The notes beneath the pieces were generated by a model, which saw nothing but the letters and a program-made list of their open reading frames with translations, was not told the origin of the DNA and did not search any database. DNA of 64,000 bases from an uncultured Nitrosomonas sp. (GTDB taxonomy: Bacteria; Pseudomonadota; Gammaproteobacteria; Burkholderiales; Nitrosomonadaceae). The stretch lies in NCBI GenBank assembly GCA_949281375.1, contig CASDLT010000022.1:62001-126000 (forward strand), given 5' to 3'. Both the position numbers and the translations under genes were made by a program. Of this stretch, positions 55,980 through 64,000 are shown piece after piece. Positions within the stretch are counted from its first letter, which is position 1. The number at the start of each line of letters is the position of its first letter.

Positions 55980-56524
55980 CTACCATATCTTTCATTATGT
56001 TGAGGCCCACTATTCACATTAGTAATTTGTCCACGCATATGCCCACCCGGAGAAAATTCTCGATGAACAAACAAATAGTCATTAATTTCAGCTGAAGGAT
56101 GGTTACTTATCGTTGGGGAAGCGGTGACTGATGCTGGAACAACCGTTAGGTTATTTTTCTGTTTCTGATTATCTGCAGTGAAGGAAGGCTGAGGAGAATA
56201 CGAAGGATTATACATAAATAACCATGCTGAAATCATCGCAATGACCGAAGCGGCAACGGAAAAAACCAAAACTTTGAATTTTTCTCGTTGACGATTGTTG
56301 GTTGTATTTGGAATAAGAATGATCGGTTCAGTTTTTAATTTCCGATTGATACTCTGCGAAAGATCTGTTGATAATCGAGAAGAGTGCCTCAATGCATCGC
56401 CGATTAAATGATAAGTTTTCCAATCCTCTCTTAAGTCATTATCGTCGTTTAATTGTTTGATAATGTTTGTTGAATCTTGCTTTAGAAGCTCTCCATCCAT
56501 AAATGCTGATATTTTGCTTTTCAC
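55976..56524 (-). CDS. rseA: Anti-sigma-E factor RseA/MucA
   Basis: The 182-residue protein has an N-terminal anti-sigma domain (KSKISAFMDGELLKQD, WKTYHLIGDALRHS), a single membrane segment (about 87-104) and a short periplasmic tail with MRGQITNV. It holds RpoE inactive until proteolysis. The start is GTG at 56524 after GAGGTGGT, two bases after rpoE. Confidence 0.92.
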   Translation of the reverse strand: MKSKISAFMDGELLKQDSTNIIKQLNDDNDLREDWKTYHLIGDALRHSSRLSTDLSQSINRKLKTEPIILIPNTTNNRQREKFKVLVFSVAASVIAMISAWLFMYNPSYSPQPSFTADNQKQKNNLTVVPASVTASPTISNHPSAEINDYLFVHREFSPGGHMRGQITNVNSGPQHNERYGR

Positions 56525-56525
56525 C

Positions 56526-57125
56526 TTACCACCTCTTGTCTTTACTCGTACCTAATAAAGGACGAAGCTGTTCAGAAATTGCTTCTCGAGCGCGAAATAT
56601 TCGTGATCTTACAGTACCAATCGGACAATTCATGATATTTGCAATTTCTTCATAGCTTAATCCATCAATTTCTCTTAAAACGATCGCAGTTCGTAATTCT
56701 TCAGGTAATGAATCGAGAGTCTGGTTAACTGTTTGAGCTATTTGCTTACTCATCAGTTCACTCTCCGGAGTATTCAATTCCTTTAATAAACTATTATCTT
56801 CAAAGCTCTCGGCATCTTCGTTATCAAATTCCTGCAAGGTCGGAACTTTTCGTCCCTGCGACACTAAGAAATTTTTTGCGGTATTAATACCGATTCGATA
56901 CAACCAAGTATAAAAAGCACTATCTCCTCTAAATAAAGGTAACGCTCGATATGCTTTTACAAACGCTTCTTGTGTCACATCCTCGACTTCCGCTGCATCA
57001 CGGATAAAGTGTGATAGCAGACGAGCTAGCTTGCGCTGATATTTAATGACTAGTAGATCAAATGCATGCTTGTCTCCGCTTTGAACTCGCTCTACTAATT
57101 GTTGATCGACTTCCCGATCACCCAT
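56526..57125 (-). CDS. rpoE: RNA polymerase sigma factor RpoE/AlgU
   Basis: The 199-residue ECF sigma factor has region 2 (AEVEDVTQEAFVKAYRAL, FYTWLYRIGINTAKNFL) and region 4 (LPEELRTAIVLREIDGLSYEEIA, quoted as LREIDGLSYEEIANIM, then GTVRSRIFRARE). It directs the envelope-stress response and probably its own operon and degP. A sigma-E-like promoter is proposed at 57267-57297. Confidence 0.95.
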   Translation of the reverse strand: MGDREVDQQLVERVQSGDKHAFDLLVIKYQRKLARLLSHFIRDAAEVEDVTQEAFVKAYRALPLFRGDSAFYTWLYRIGINTAKNFLVSQGRKVPTLQEFDNEDAESFEDNSLLKELNTPESELMSKQIAQTVNQTLDSLPEELRTAIVLREIDGLSYEEIANIMNCPIGTVRSRIFRAREAISEQLRPLLGTSKDKRW

Positions 57126-57266
57126 ACCACTTGATCCCTGAGCATTTTAATTTTGAATGAATGTGCAATTTTATTCTTGATCTTTTACATGCGGCATAAT
57201 GATACAAGAGATTAAGTATATCCATTCAATCAAATCTGGGAAACTGGTAATTAACCATAGCGCTTT

Positions 57267-57297
57267 CTAAAGACAATTTACTTGAAGAGTTAGTTCA
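57267..57297 (-). promoter_or_regulatory. Candidate sigma-E promoter of the rpoE operon
   Basis: On the minus strand TGAACTA, a 16-base spacer, then GTCTTTA. This resembles the sigma-E elements GGAACTT and GTCTAA at the usual spacing. It lies about 140 bp upstream of rpoE, where autoregulation is expected from related bacteria. Confidence 0.35.
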
Positions 57298-57330
57298 CGA
57301 TTTAATCCTATAAACAGATACTCATAACAC

Positions 57331-57349
57331 CGGTTAATCCTCGGTTAAT
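57331..57349. repeat. Direct repeat CGGTTAAT x2 upstream of nadB
   Basis: CGGTTAAT occurs at 57331-57338 and 57342-57349, one helical turn (11 bp) apart, in the rpoE-nadB divergent gap. The arrangement suits a protein binding one face of DNA. No regulator is known for it. Confidence 0.35.
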
Positions 57350-57425
57350 AGAAACATAAAACAGATTGAGTCTGTTATTATCTAGCGCTTATTCTGTTTT
57401 TAAATCTACACATCTGTCGACAACC

Positions 57426-59021
57426 ATGCCTGACAATCATTATGACGTACTTATCATTGGCAGTGGATTAGCCGGCTTTACATTGGCGCTTCATTTGGCC
57501 GATCAAAAGAAAATCTGTATTGTTACAAAGCAAGCTGTTGATTCAGGAGCAAGCTCATGGGCGCAAGGGGGTATTGCAGCAGCGTTATCTTCTGAGGATT
57601 CTCCTTCCCAGCATGTTGAAGATACCTTGATTGCCGGAGCTGGATTGTGTGATCTGGAAATGACGCGTTATATTGCAGAGAATGCTTCTCAAGCAATTCA
57701 CTGGCTCATAAATCAAGGCGTCAATTTTACTGCGGATCAGACCAGCGAAACCGGTTACCACTTGACGAAAGAAGGCGGTCATAGTGTTCGACGTATTATT
57801 CACAGTGGAGATGCCACCGGCCAAGCCATTCAACAAACGTTGATCGAAAAAATCCGCAGTCACTCCAATATTTGCATATTGGAACATCATATTGCCATCG
57901 ACTTGATTACCAGCGACAAATTATCTGACGATCAAACCCCGCCTCAGGAGCGGCGTTGCGTAGGGGCTTATGTGCTCGACAAGAAAATAGGCACGGTTCA
58001 CACCTTCAGCGCGCAAGACACTATTTTGGCAACTGGCGGAGCCAGCAAAGTGTACCTCTATACAACCAATCCTGATACAGCCACAGGAGACGGTATTGCA
58101 ATGGGATGGCGAGCAGGCTGTCGGATTGCCAATATGGAATTCATTCAATTTCATCCTACGTGCCTTTATCATCCTCATGCCAAGTCGTTCTTGATCAGTG
58201 AAGCTGTGCGCGGTGAAGGCGGCATTTTGAAGTTACCGGATGGCGATCGCTTCATGCTTCGCCATGACGCGCGCGCCGAACTTGCTCCACGTGATATCGT
58301 GGCACGCGCCATCGACTTTGAAATGAAAAAAAGAGGATTGGATTGCGTTTACCTCGACATATCACACAAACCCGCAGTTTTTTTAAAACAACATTTCCCG
58401 ACTATTTTCACTCGGTGCCTGGAATTGGGTATCGACATTACTCAAGAACCCATTCCCGTGGTCCCGGCAGCACACTATACCTGTGGCGGCATAGTTACCG
58501 ATAAAAGTGGAAAAACTGATTTGAATCATCTTTATGCCATCGGAGAAACTGCCCATACCGGATTGCATGGCGCTAATCGGCTTGCAAGCAATTCGTTACT
58601 GGAATGCTTGGTGTTAGCTCAGTCTGCGGCTAGGGATATTAGCCATCACACATCGCATTCTTTACCTGCTTTGCCGGCCTGGGACGAAAGCCGAGTAACA
58701 GACGCTGACGAGGAAATCGTGATCGCACATAATTGGGATGAATTACGTCGCTTTATGTGGAATTATGTCGGAATTGTACGAACCACCAAGCGCCTTCAAC
58801 GAGCACAGCGGAGGATCGAATTATTACGTGAAGAAATCAATGAATATTATACAAATTTCAGAGTCACCAGCGATCTTCTGGAATTACGGAATCTGGTCGA
58901 TAGCGCTGATCTCATCGTCAAAAGTGCGATGTTGCGTTACGAAAGTAGAGGGTTACACTTCAGCAAGGATTTTCCCAATACCGCTCCCCTTGCACGAAAT
59001 ACGATATTGAAAAAAGTATGA
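57426..59021 (+). CDS. nadB: L-aspartate oxidase
   Basis: The 531-residue flavoprotein has the FAD fold [17 protein letters not shown], the [17 protein letters not shown] stretch and an active-site HPTCLYHP. It oxidises aspartate to iminoaspartate in NAD synthesis using fumarate or oxygen as acceptor. nadA is not adjacent. ATG 57426 is chosen; a TTG 20 codons earlier adds a non-conserved tail. Divergent from rpoE. Confidence 0.93.
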   Translation: MPDNHYDVLIIGSGLAGFTLALHLADQKKICIVTKQAVDSGASSWAQGGIAAALSSEDSPSQHVEDTLIAGAGLCDLEMTRYIAENASQAIHWLINQGVNFTADQTSETGYHLTKEGGHSVRRIIHSGDATGQAIQQTLIEKIRSHSNICILEHHIAIDLITSDKLSDDQTPPQERRCVGAYVLDKKIGTVHTFSAQDTILATGGASKVYLYTTNPDTATGDGIAMGWRAGCRIANMEFIQFHPTCLYHPHAKSFLISEAVRGEGGILKLPDGDRFMLRHDARAELAPRDIVARAIDFEMKKRGLDCVYLDISHKPAVFLKQHFPTIFTRCLELGIDITQEPIPVVPAAHYTCGGIVTDKSGKTDLNHLYAIGETAHTGLHGANRLASNSLLECLVLAQSAARDISHHTSHSLPALPAWDESRVTDADEEIVIAHNWDELRRFMWNYVGIVRTTKRLQRAQRRIELLREEINEYYTNFRVTSDLLELRNLVDSADLIVKSAMLRYESRGLHFSKDFPNTAPLARNTILKKV

Positions 59022-59325
59022 TTAATGCTCAGCAAGGCGCTTTTATTGAGTCAATGCCAGAACCCAGTCAATAACCGATGTCGGACAGAATATATGATGC
59101 TCTAAGGAGCATATGTTGACATCCATGAATCTGAATTTAACGAGAGATTGAAACTCTATAAGGAAACTCTGAAAAACTGTTGTGCAAAACCATACTGCAA
59201 CCCTGAATACTGACGGCATAGCGAAGATGTTCAGTTATATTGAAATTGATTGAACTTGTCAGCAATTTCACTTCGCTGAACGCCTGACATTTTCTTCTCC
59301 AGAGCTTCCTCATTCAATCTATTGC
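59022..59325 (+). other. Non-coding gap after nadB
   Basis: About 300 bp without a gene. A perfect 6-bp inverted repeat ATGCTC-TAAG-GAGCAT lies at 59097-59112. Neither a T-run terminator nor a small RNA can be argued. It separates converging nadB and the membrane-protein gene. Confidence 0.4.
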
Positions 59326-59718
59326 TTAAGCAAATACTGCGGTTAATTTAACAAGTAATCCATTAGCGATCGGCTGAAATACACCTAGAAAATTATTGAG
59401 CTGCATCGTTCCCACAACAAAAATCAATAATCCTCCTGCAACGATTCCGTATTTAATGCCATGTACGAAATTCGCGGATGCAGGCGCACGGGTATAGGTT
59501 TGATTGGAAAAAGACAAAAATATCTTCAAAATTCCCAATAGAATACCAGCAGCGACACAGCCCAGAAATAAATGAATTGCACAATGCACTCTTTCTGACA
59601 GGCTTTCATGCGCCAGTTCAAGGTTAGCAAACCGTAGACACACAATGATGACGAACAACAAAATCAGAGAATTCCAGAACCCCCCAAATCGTGTTCTGAA
59701 TTCACTTTCCATACTCAT
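59326..59718 (-). CDS. Hypothetical membrane protein with three or four helices
   Basis: The 130-residue protein has hydrophobic segments at about 15-30, 45-68, 88-103 and possibly 112-128. I recognise no family. The start has AGGGAG-like sequence upstream (GGGAGAAA on the minus strand). It sits alone between converging nadB and the gcv promoter. Confidence 0.6.
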   Translation of the reverse strand: MSMESEFRTRFGGFWNSLILLFVIIVCLRFANLELAHESLSERVHCAIHLFLGCVAAGILLGILKIFLSFSNQTYTRAPASANFVHGIKYGIVAGGLLIFVVGTMQLNNFLGVFQPIANGLLVKLTAVFA

Positions 59719-60138
59719 ATTTTTCTCCCTTTAAAATTAATGATGACAGCAAGCAGACCATTAAATATGAACCAATCCCATCCGCTCGCCAATAAATCTG
59801 CTTCGAATGAAATTTGCTCTCATTCAACTTCCTGCTTATATTTATAGCGAAATAGCCTGAAGCTTAACCATTATAGCCAAATTCGAAAATAACGAAATAT
59901 TCCTTGTCAGTGCGCACATGATTCCATCTTCATCACTTAACCAATCGAACGAAAGACATGAATTATTCGTAACCATCAATGACACAGTTTTCTTCATCAT
60001 CAGTATTTCTTTTAATCATTCAGAAACACTTTGCTACTCAGGAAAAGAGATTGTATCGCCCGAATTTTACGATAAAAATTTATCTGAACGTCTTGTACTC
60101 ATCACTCCTACTAGGGTATAGTGCGCACTTTGCCGTAC
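59719..60138 (+). other. Intergenic region with the gcv promoter
   Basis: About 420 bp without a supported gene. A sigma-70-like promoter is visible at the right end: TTGTAC (60093-60098), 18-base spacer, TATAGT (60117-60122), which would start a transcript just before the glycine riboswitch. Confidence 0.5.
60093..60122 (+). promoter_or_regulatory. Probable sigma-70 promoter of the gcv operon
   Basis: TTGTAC at -35, 18 bases, TATAGT at -10. The position, 17 bp before the riboswitch, fits the start of its leader. Confidence 0.5.
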
Positions 60139-60337
60139 AGGTCCAAGCAGGAGAGCGCGCTGATTTCAGTGCCGCCGAAGGCGTAACCCCCCCGGAATCG
60201 CTCAGGCATGGTCAAGTCAAACTTGTTCCAAGAGAACCGCTTGTGACAGGCAATCTGGAGAGCGCTGAATTATTCGGCCACCGAAGGGGCACACAGACGC
60301 TGATCTGTAAATCTCTCAGGTAAAAGGGACAGAGGGG
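60139..60337 (+). promoter_or_regulatory. Tandem glycine riboswitch
   Basis: Two glycine aptamers in a row precede gcvT. Aptamer 1 has GGAGAG (60150-60155), GCCGCCGAAGGCGTAA and AATCGCTCAGGCA. Aptamer 2 has GGAGAG (60257-60262), CCACCGAAGGGGCA and AATCTCTCAGGTAAAAGG, ending GGACAGAGGGG. These are the conserved segments of the glycine riboswitch. Glycine binding normally turns the cleavage operon on. Aptamer 1 has a less standard TCGCTCAGG core. Confidence 0.92.
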
Positions 60338-60342
60338 TGATA

Positions 60343-60369
60343 AGTCATTACGAAATGACTCTTTTATTT
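60343..60369 (+). terminator. Expression-platform terminator of the glycine riboswitch
   Basis: AGTCATT (60343-60349), loop ACGA, AATGACT (60354-60360), then CTTTTATTT. It lies between aptamer 2 and the gcvT ribosome-binding site (GGGAG 60372-60376), the right place for glycine-controlled termination. The mechanism is inferred. Confidence 0.7.
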
Positions 60370-60384
60370 CCGGGAGAATAATCC

Positions 60385-61476
60385 ATGCTGAAAATGACAC
60401 CTCTTAATCATGTCCACCGTGACATGAATGCCAAAATGGTCGATTTTGGCGGTTGGGACATGCCGTTGCATTACGGCTCGCAGTTAGATGAACACCACAA
60501 AGTCCGCCAAGATGTCGGTATGTTTGATGTCTCACACATGCTATCGGTTGATATTCGTGGCCCTCAGGTACGTGATTTTCTTCGTCACCTGGTCGCCAAT
60601 AATGTCGACAAACTCACGCTTCCAGGAAAAGCATTATATTCCTGCATGCTGACCCCTCAAGGCGGTATCATCGACGACCTGATCATTTACTTTTTATCTG
60701 AAACTTGGTTCCGTATCGTTGTAAATGCTGGTACTGCGGACAAAGATGTGGCCTGGATGATCAAACAGCGTGACGAGCTAGCTCCTCATTTAGAAATTTC
60801 TCCACGACGGGATTTAGCCATGATTGCCATACAAGGCCCGAATGCGCGCGCCAAAGTCTGGCAGGTAATCCCTGGTTCTCAATCCCTCACCGAAGAATTA
60901 AAACAATTTCAATCGGCTGCAGTCGGTCAATATTTCATCGCACGTACAGGATATACCGGAGAAGATGGTTTCGAAATAATTCTTCCTGCTGCGGATGCCC
61001 CCGTATTATGGAAGGCGCTGCATGATGTCGGAGTTTCACCAGCGGGTTTGGGAGCTCGTGATACGCTACGCTTGGAAGCTGGTATGAATCTATATGGTCA
61101 AGATATGGATGAAACGAAGCATCCACTTGAATCTGGCTTGGCCTGGACGGTTGATCTGAAAAGCGAACGCGATTTTATCGGTAAACAAGCGTTATTGAAA
61201 ATGCCCGCAACACATCACCTGGTCGGCTTGGTGCTGATTGATCGAGGTGTCCTGCGAAGTCACCAGCATGTGGTAGGACAAAAAGATGGAGTGGAATATC
61301 AGGGAGAAATTACCAGTGGTGGTTTCTCACCAACAATGAATCAATCCATTGCACTCGCCCGCGTTCCAGTACAAATAGTTATCGGCGATGAAGTCAATGT
61401 GATCGTTCGTGATAAACAACTACGCGCCAAAGTTGTTAAATACCCGTTTGTACGAAATGGAAAAGCCCTGATTTAA
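60385..61476 (+). CDS. gcvT: Glycine cleavage system aminomethyltransferase (T protein)
   Basis: The 363-residue protein has the GcvT start [20 protein letters not shown], quoted as [18 protein letters not shown], folate-binding segments ([32 protein letters not shown]) and the C-terminal [17 protein letters not shown]. It transfers the methylene group from the aminomethyl-lipoyl arm of GcvH to tetrahydrofolate. It starts the riboswitch-led operon. Confidence 0.96.
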   Translation: MLKMTPLNHVHRDMNAKMVDFGGWDMPLHYGSQLDEHHKVRQDVGMFDVSHMLSVDIRGPQVRDFLRHLVANNVDKLTLPGKALYSCMLTPQGGIIDDLIIYFLSETWFRIVVNAGTADKDVAWMIKQRDELAPHLEISPRRDLAMIAIQGPNARAKVWQVIPGSQSLTEELKQFQSAAVGQYFIARTGYTGEDGFEIILPAADAPVLWKALHDVGVSPAGLGARDTLRLEAGMNLYGQDMDETKHPLESGLAWTVDLKSERDFIGKQALLKMPATHHLVGLVLIDRGVLRSHQHVVGQKDGVEYQGEITSGGFSPTMNQSIALARVPVQIVIGDEVNVIVRDKQLRAKVVKYPFVRNGKALI

Positions 61477-61518
61477 TATAGAATTGTAATAATGAATTTC
61501 TTTTATCCGAGGTGAAAA

Positions 61519-61908
61519 ATGAGCATCCCAACACAATTGAAATATAGTAAATCCCACGAATGGGTAAAACCTGAAGCTGATGGTACGGTTACCATAGGAA
61601 TTACCCATCACGCACAAGAACTGCTTGGTGATATGGTTTTCATCGAATTGCCGGAAGTCGGACGCAATCTTAAGCAAAAAGAAGAATGTGCAGTTGCCGA
61701 ATCTGTTAAAGCTGCCGCCGATGTGTATTCGCCGATTTCTGGAGAAGTCATCGCAGTGAATTCCCCATTAGTGGATGAGCCCGGAAAGATCAATGAAGAC
61801 GCTTATTCTTCCTGGCTTTTCAAAATGAAACCAAGCAATGTAGCTGAATTAGATGGACTGATGGATGCCGCAGCTTACACTGAATTGGTCGAAAACGAAG
61901 ATCATTGA
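61519..61908 (+). CDS. gcvH: Glycine cleavage system H protein
   Basis: The 129-residue lipoyl carrier has [18 protein letters not shown] and the lipoylated Lys64 in [17 protein letters not shown]. It shuttles the aminomethyl group between the P, T and L proteins. A GAGG precedes the ATG. Confidence 0.97.
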   Translation: MSIPTQLKYSKSHEWVKPEADGTVTIGITHHAQELLGDMVFIELPEVGRNLKQKEECAVAESVKAAADVYSPISGEVIAVNSPLVDEPGKINEDAYSSWLFKMKPSNVAELDGLMDAAAYTELVENEDH

Positions 61909-61982
61909 ACGATTCGACTACTGGCCCATTGAATTCATTTGTTAACTTTTACTCCCTTACTTCACGTTCTATTTAATTAATC

Positions 61983-63338
61983 ATGCCGTTTATTCCACAT
62001 ACCAAAGAAGATGTCGCCGAAATGCTCGCTAGCATTGGCGCTAAAACTATTGAAGAACTTTTTGATGAAATTCCGAAGGAATTGATCAGTGGTCAGCTGA
62101 GCGGTGTTCCGATCGGTCTCAGCGAAATGGAAATTACGCGCCTGATGATGGAGCGGGCCGGTAAGGACGGGATTTACCAGAACTTCATCGGAGCCGGGGC
62201 ATATGAACATCATATTCCTGCTGCAGTCTGGCAAATCACCACGCGAGGAGAGTTTTATTCCTCGTATACACCATACCAGGCTGAAGCCAGTCAAGGCACC
62301 CTGCAGTTATTGTACGAATATCAGACCATGATGGCCTCGCTGACGGGTATGGATGTATCCAATGCCAGTATGTATGACGGAGCAACCGCCCTGGCTGAAG
62401 CTGCTCTGATGGCAGTTCGTTCCCATAAAACCTCGCGGCGCATCTTGATTCCGAAAACTGTGCATCCAGTTTACCGTCAAGTCGTTCGCGCAATCGTCAG
62501 CAATCAGAAAATCGAAGTGATTGAATTGCCATTCTGTACCGAAACTGGGCAAGTCCTGCCGGAATCATTAGCTCATTCAGATCATGGGGATTTTGCGGCG
62601 CTGGTTATACCTCAGCCCAACTTCTTCGGCATATTGGAACAAGTGGATGCTCTAACCGATTGGGCACACAGCAAGAATGCCTTTGCCATCGGAGTAGTCA
62701 ATCCCACTGCCCTGGCATTGCTGACACCGCCAGGAGAATGGGGCAGCAAAGGTGCGGATATTGCCGTGGGTGAAGGTCAGCCATTAGGTATTCCATTGTC
62801 CAGCGGGGGACCTTACTTCGGTTTCATGGCATGTAAGAATGATCTGGTTCGACAGATGCCCGGGCGCATCATTGGTCGTACCACGGATCTGGATAATAAA
62901 CAGGGTTTCGTGCTGACTCTGCAAGCCCGCGAACAACATATTCGCCGCTCTAAAGCAACTTCCAACATTTGTACCAATCAAGGCCTCATGGTCACTGCTG
63001 CGACAATTTATATGTCTTTGGTGGGGCCGGAGGGATTACGTCGGGTTGCCGCACAATCCCATGCCAATACTTTGGATTTGGTAGAACAACTAGAAGCCAT
63101 CAAAGGCGTGAAAAGAATGTTCAGTGGTCCTTTTTTCCATGAAGCCGCGCTAGGGCTTTCCACTTCAGTTGCTAATGTACTGGAAGAATTGAAACTGAAA
63201 GGCATCGTTGGTGGCTTGGATTTAAGGGAATATTATCCTGACTTGGGCAATGCAGTTTTAGTCTGCGCCACTGAAACCAAAACAGCATCTGACATCCGAA
63301 ATTATGCTGACGCCATGAAGCACGCGCTCAGTTCATAA
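61983..63338 (+). CDS. gcvPA: Glycine dehydrogenase (decarboxylating) subunit 1
   Basis: The 451-residue protein is the N-terminal half of P protein: [29 protein letters not shown] and [20 protein letters not shown]. Split P proteins pair PA with PB, which carries the pyridoxal-phosphate lysine. PB begins at 63889, after tpx. Confidence 0.95.
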   Translation: MPFIPHTKEDVAEMLASIGAKTIEELFDEIPKELISGQLSGVPIGLSEMEITRLMMERAGKDGIYQNFIGAGAYEHHIPAAVWQITTRGEFYSSYTPYQAEASQGTLQLLYEYQTMMASLTGMDVSNASMYDGATALAEAALMAVRSHKTSRRILIPKTVHPVYRQVVRAIVSNQKIEVIELPFCTETGQVLPESLAHSDHGDFAALVIPQPNFFGILEQVDALTDWAHSKNAFAIGVVNPTALALLTPPGEWGSKGADIAVGEGQPLGIPLSSGGPYFGFMACKNDLVRQMPGRIIGRTTDLDNKQGFVLTLQAREQHIRRSKATSNICTNQGLMVTAATIYMSLVGPEGLRRVAAQSHANTLDLVEQLEAIKGVKRMFSGPFFHEAALGLSTSVANVLEELKLKGIVGGLDLREYYPDLGNAVLVCATETKTASDIRNYADAMKHALSS

Positions 63339-63370
63339 TATTCTTTTCCATTATTCACACAGGAAACACC

Positions 63371-63865
63371 ATGGTCACTCTCAAAGGTAAACCCATCAAA
63401 ATTGAAGGTACATTCCCGCAGACAGGACAAAAAGCACCTGCATTTTCTCTGGTCAATAGAGACCTGGTCGATACGACATTAGCGAATTTCGCTGGCAAAA
63501 AGAAAGTGCTCAACATCGTTCCTAGCCTTGACACCCCGGTATGTGCGATTTCAACCCGTAAATTCAATCAGCAAGCCAGCGATATGAACAATACGGTCGT
63601 TCTGATCATTGCTGCCGATTTGCCATTCGCGATGAGCCGCTTCTGCGACGCCGAAGGTCTGGATAAAGTGATCACGCTGTCAACGATGCGTGGTGCCAGT
63701 TTTATGAAAGACTATGGGGTATTCATAGCCGATAGCCCATTTGCTGGCATTACCGCCCGGGCTGTCATAGTGTTGGATGAATCTGACACCGTGGTGCATG
63801 CAGAATTAGTCCCGGAAATCGCCGATGAACCCAATTACGAAGCCGCATTAGCCGCTTTAAAATAA
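63371..63865 (+). CDS. tpx: Thiol peroxidase Tpx
   Basis: The 164-residue peroxiredoxin has Cys58 in [15 protein letters not shown] and the resolving Cys92 in SRFCDAEGL, the 2-Cys Tpx arrangement. It reduces peroxides with thioredoxin. It lies between gcvPA and gcvPB with about 30-bp gaps, so it should be co-transcribed and controlled by the glycine riboswitch, which is an unusual setting. Confidence 0.95.
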   Translation: MVTLKGKPIKIEGTFPQTGQKAPAFSLVNRDLVDTTLANFAGKKKVLNIVPSLDTPVCAISTRKFNQQASDMNNTVVLIIAADLPFAMSRFCDAEGLDKVITLSTMRGASFMKDYGVFIADSPFAGITARAVIVLDESDTVVHAELVPEIADEPNYEAALAALK

Positions 63866-63888
63866 ATTAACGATTGCACTCAACCATC

Positions 63889-64000
63889 ATGCTGATATTT
63901 GAACACTCTCGTCCTGGCCGTCGAAATTATTCACAGTCACCGACTAAACCTGCAGATAAATCCGCAATTCCTCAACACATGTTGCGTAAATCTCCGGTAC
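63889..64000 (+). CDS. gcvPB: Glycine dehydrogenase (decarboxylating) subunit 2, N-terminal part (partial)
   Basis: An ATG at 63889 opens a frame that runs off the window after 37 codons. It begins MLIFEHSRPGRRNYSQSP, the typical GcvPB opening. The catalytic lysine lies outside the window. Confidence 0.9.
   Translation, partial: MLIFEHSRPGRRNYSQSPTKPADKSAIPQHMLRKSPV

Noticed and set aside
59918..60323. Two overlapping frames across the gcv leader
   Set aside because: They cross the promoter and conserved glycine riboswitch, which explain the sequence better.

Overview
The window looks like a chromosomal segment of a betaproteobacterial ammonia oxidiser of the Nitrosomonas type (Nitrosomonadaceae). 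The indications are a urease operon with a UT-family urea transporter, a homologue of the small metal-binding protein SmbP known from Nitrosomonas, a complete ccmABCDEFGHI cytochrome c maturation set, moderate GC content, and gene blocks in betaproteobacterial order (mlaFEDCB-yadGH-bolA; rpoE-rseAB-degP-lepAB-rnc-era-pdxJ-acpS-nagZ). The genus is an inference from content. No rRNA genes, CRISPR arrays, intact insertion sequences or prophage were seen.

Layout. 1-3239 (+): the end of ureC, then ureE, ureF, ureG and a urea transporter. 3240-3578: a short non-coding stretch with a MITE-like element and a large hairpin. 3579-6171 (-): a TonB-dependent receptor followed by nikR. 6356-8933 (+, divergent): a metal ABC importer (binding protein, ATPase, permease). 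Together these form a urea and nickel locus: urea enters, urease (a nickel enzyme) splits it, UreEFG load nickel, and the receptor/ABC pair under NikR probably brings nickel in. 9285-10565: a diguanylate cyclase with two receiver domains. 10590-10666 (-): tRNA-Val(GAC). 10750-24535, mostly (-): a class II aldolase, hslR, a hydrolase-OsmC fusion, a TIGR03032-type protein, a secreted FG-GAP/RTX protein, an SmbP-like lipoprotein, hrpA, yaeQ, a glutathione transferase and djlA. 24779-29878 (-): mlaFEDCB, yadGH and bolA, for retrograde phospholipid transport in the envelope.

30170-35785 holds a nuclease and a second giant FG-GAP/RTX protein flanked by long non-coding stretches. 35786-43639 (-): ccmABCDEFGHI with a bcp peroxiredoxin at the end and a good terminator after it; this system matures the c-type cytochromes on which ammonia oxidation depends. 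44037-44477 (+): a small secreted His-rich protein. 44546-57125 (-): lpd, nagZ, acpS, pdxJ, era, rnc, a DUF4845 protein, lepB, lepA, a glutaredoxin-like protein, degP/mucD, rseB, rseA and rpoE, i.e. envelope stress, secretion and translation functions read from the rpoE end. 57426-59021 (+): nadB. 60139-64000 (+): a tandem glycine riboswitch with a terminator, then gcvT, gcvH, gcvPA, tpx and the start of gcvPB.

The most interesting points are the divergent nikR/receptor/ABC locus with an operator-like site resembling the NikR box, a structured ureC-ureE gap that looks like an internal attenuator, a 143-bp MITE-like element, a rightward terminator inside a block of leftward genes, two unusual repeat-built secreted proteins, and a peroxidase gene inserted in the glycine cleavage operon. 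Nothing here can be claimed as a wholly new system from sequence alone.
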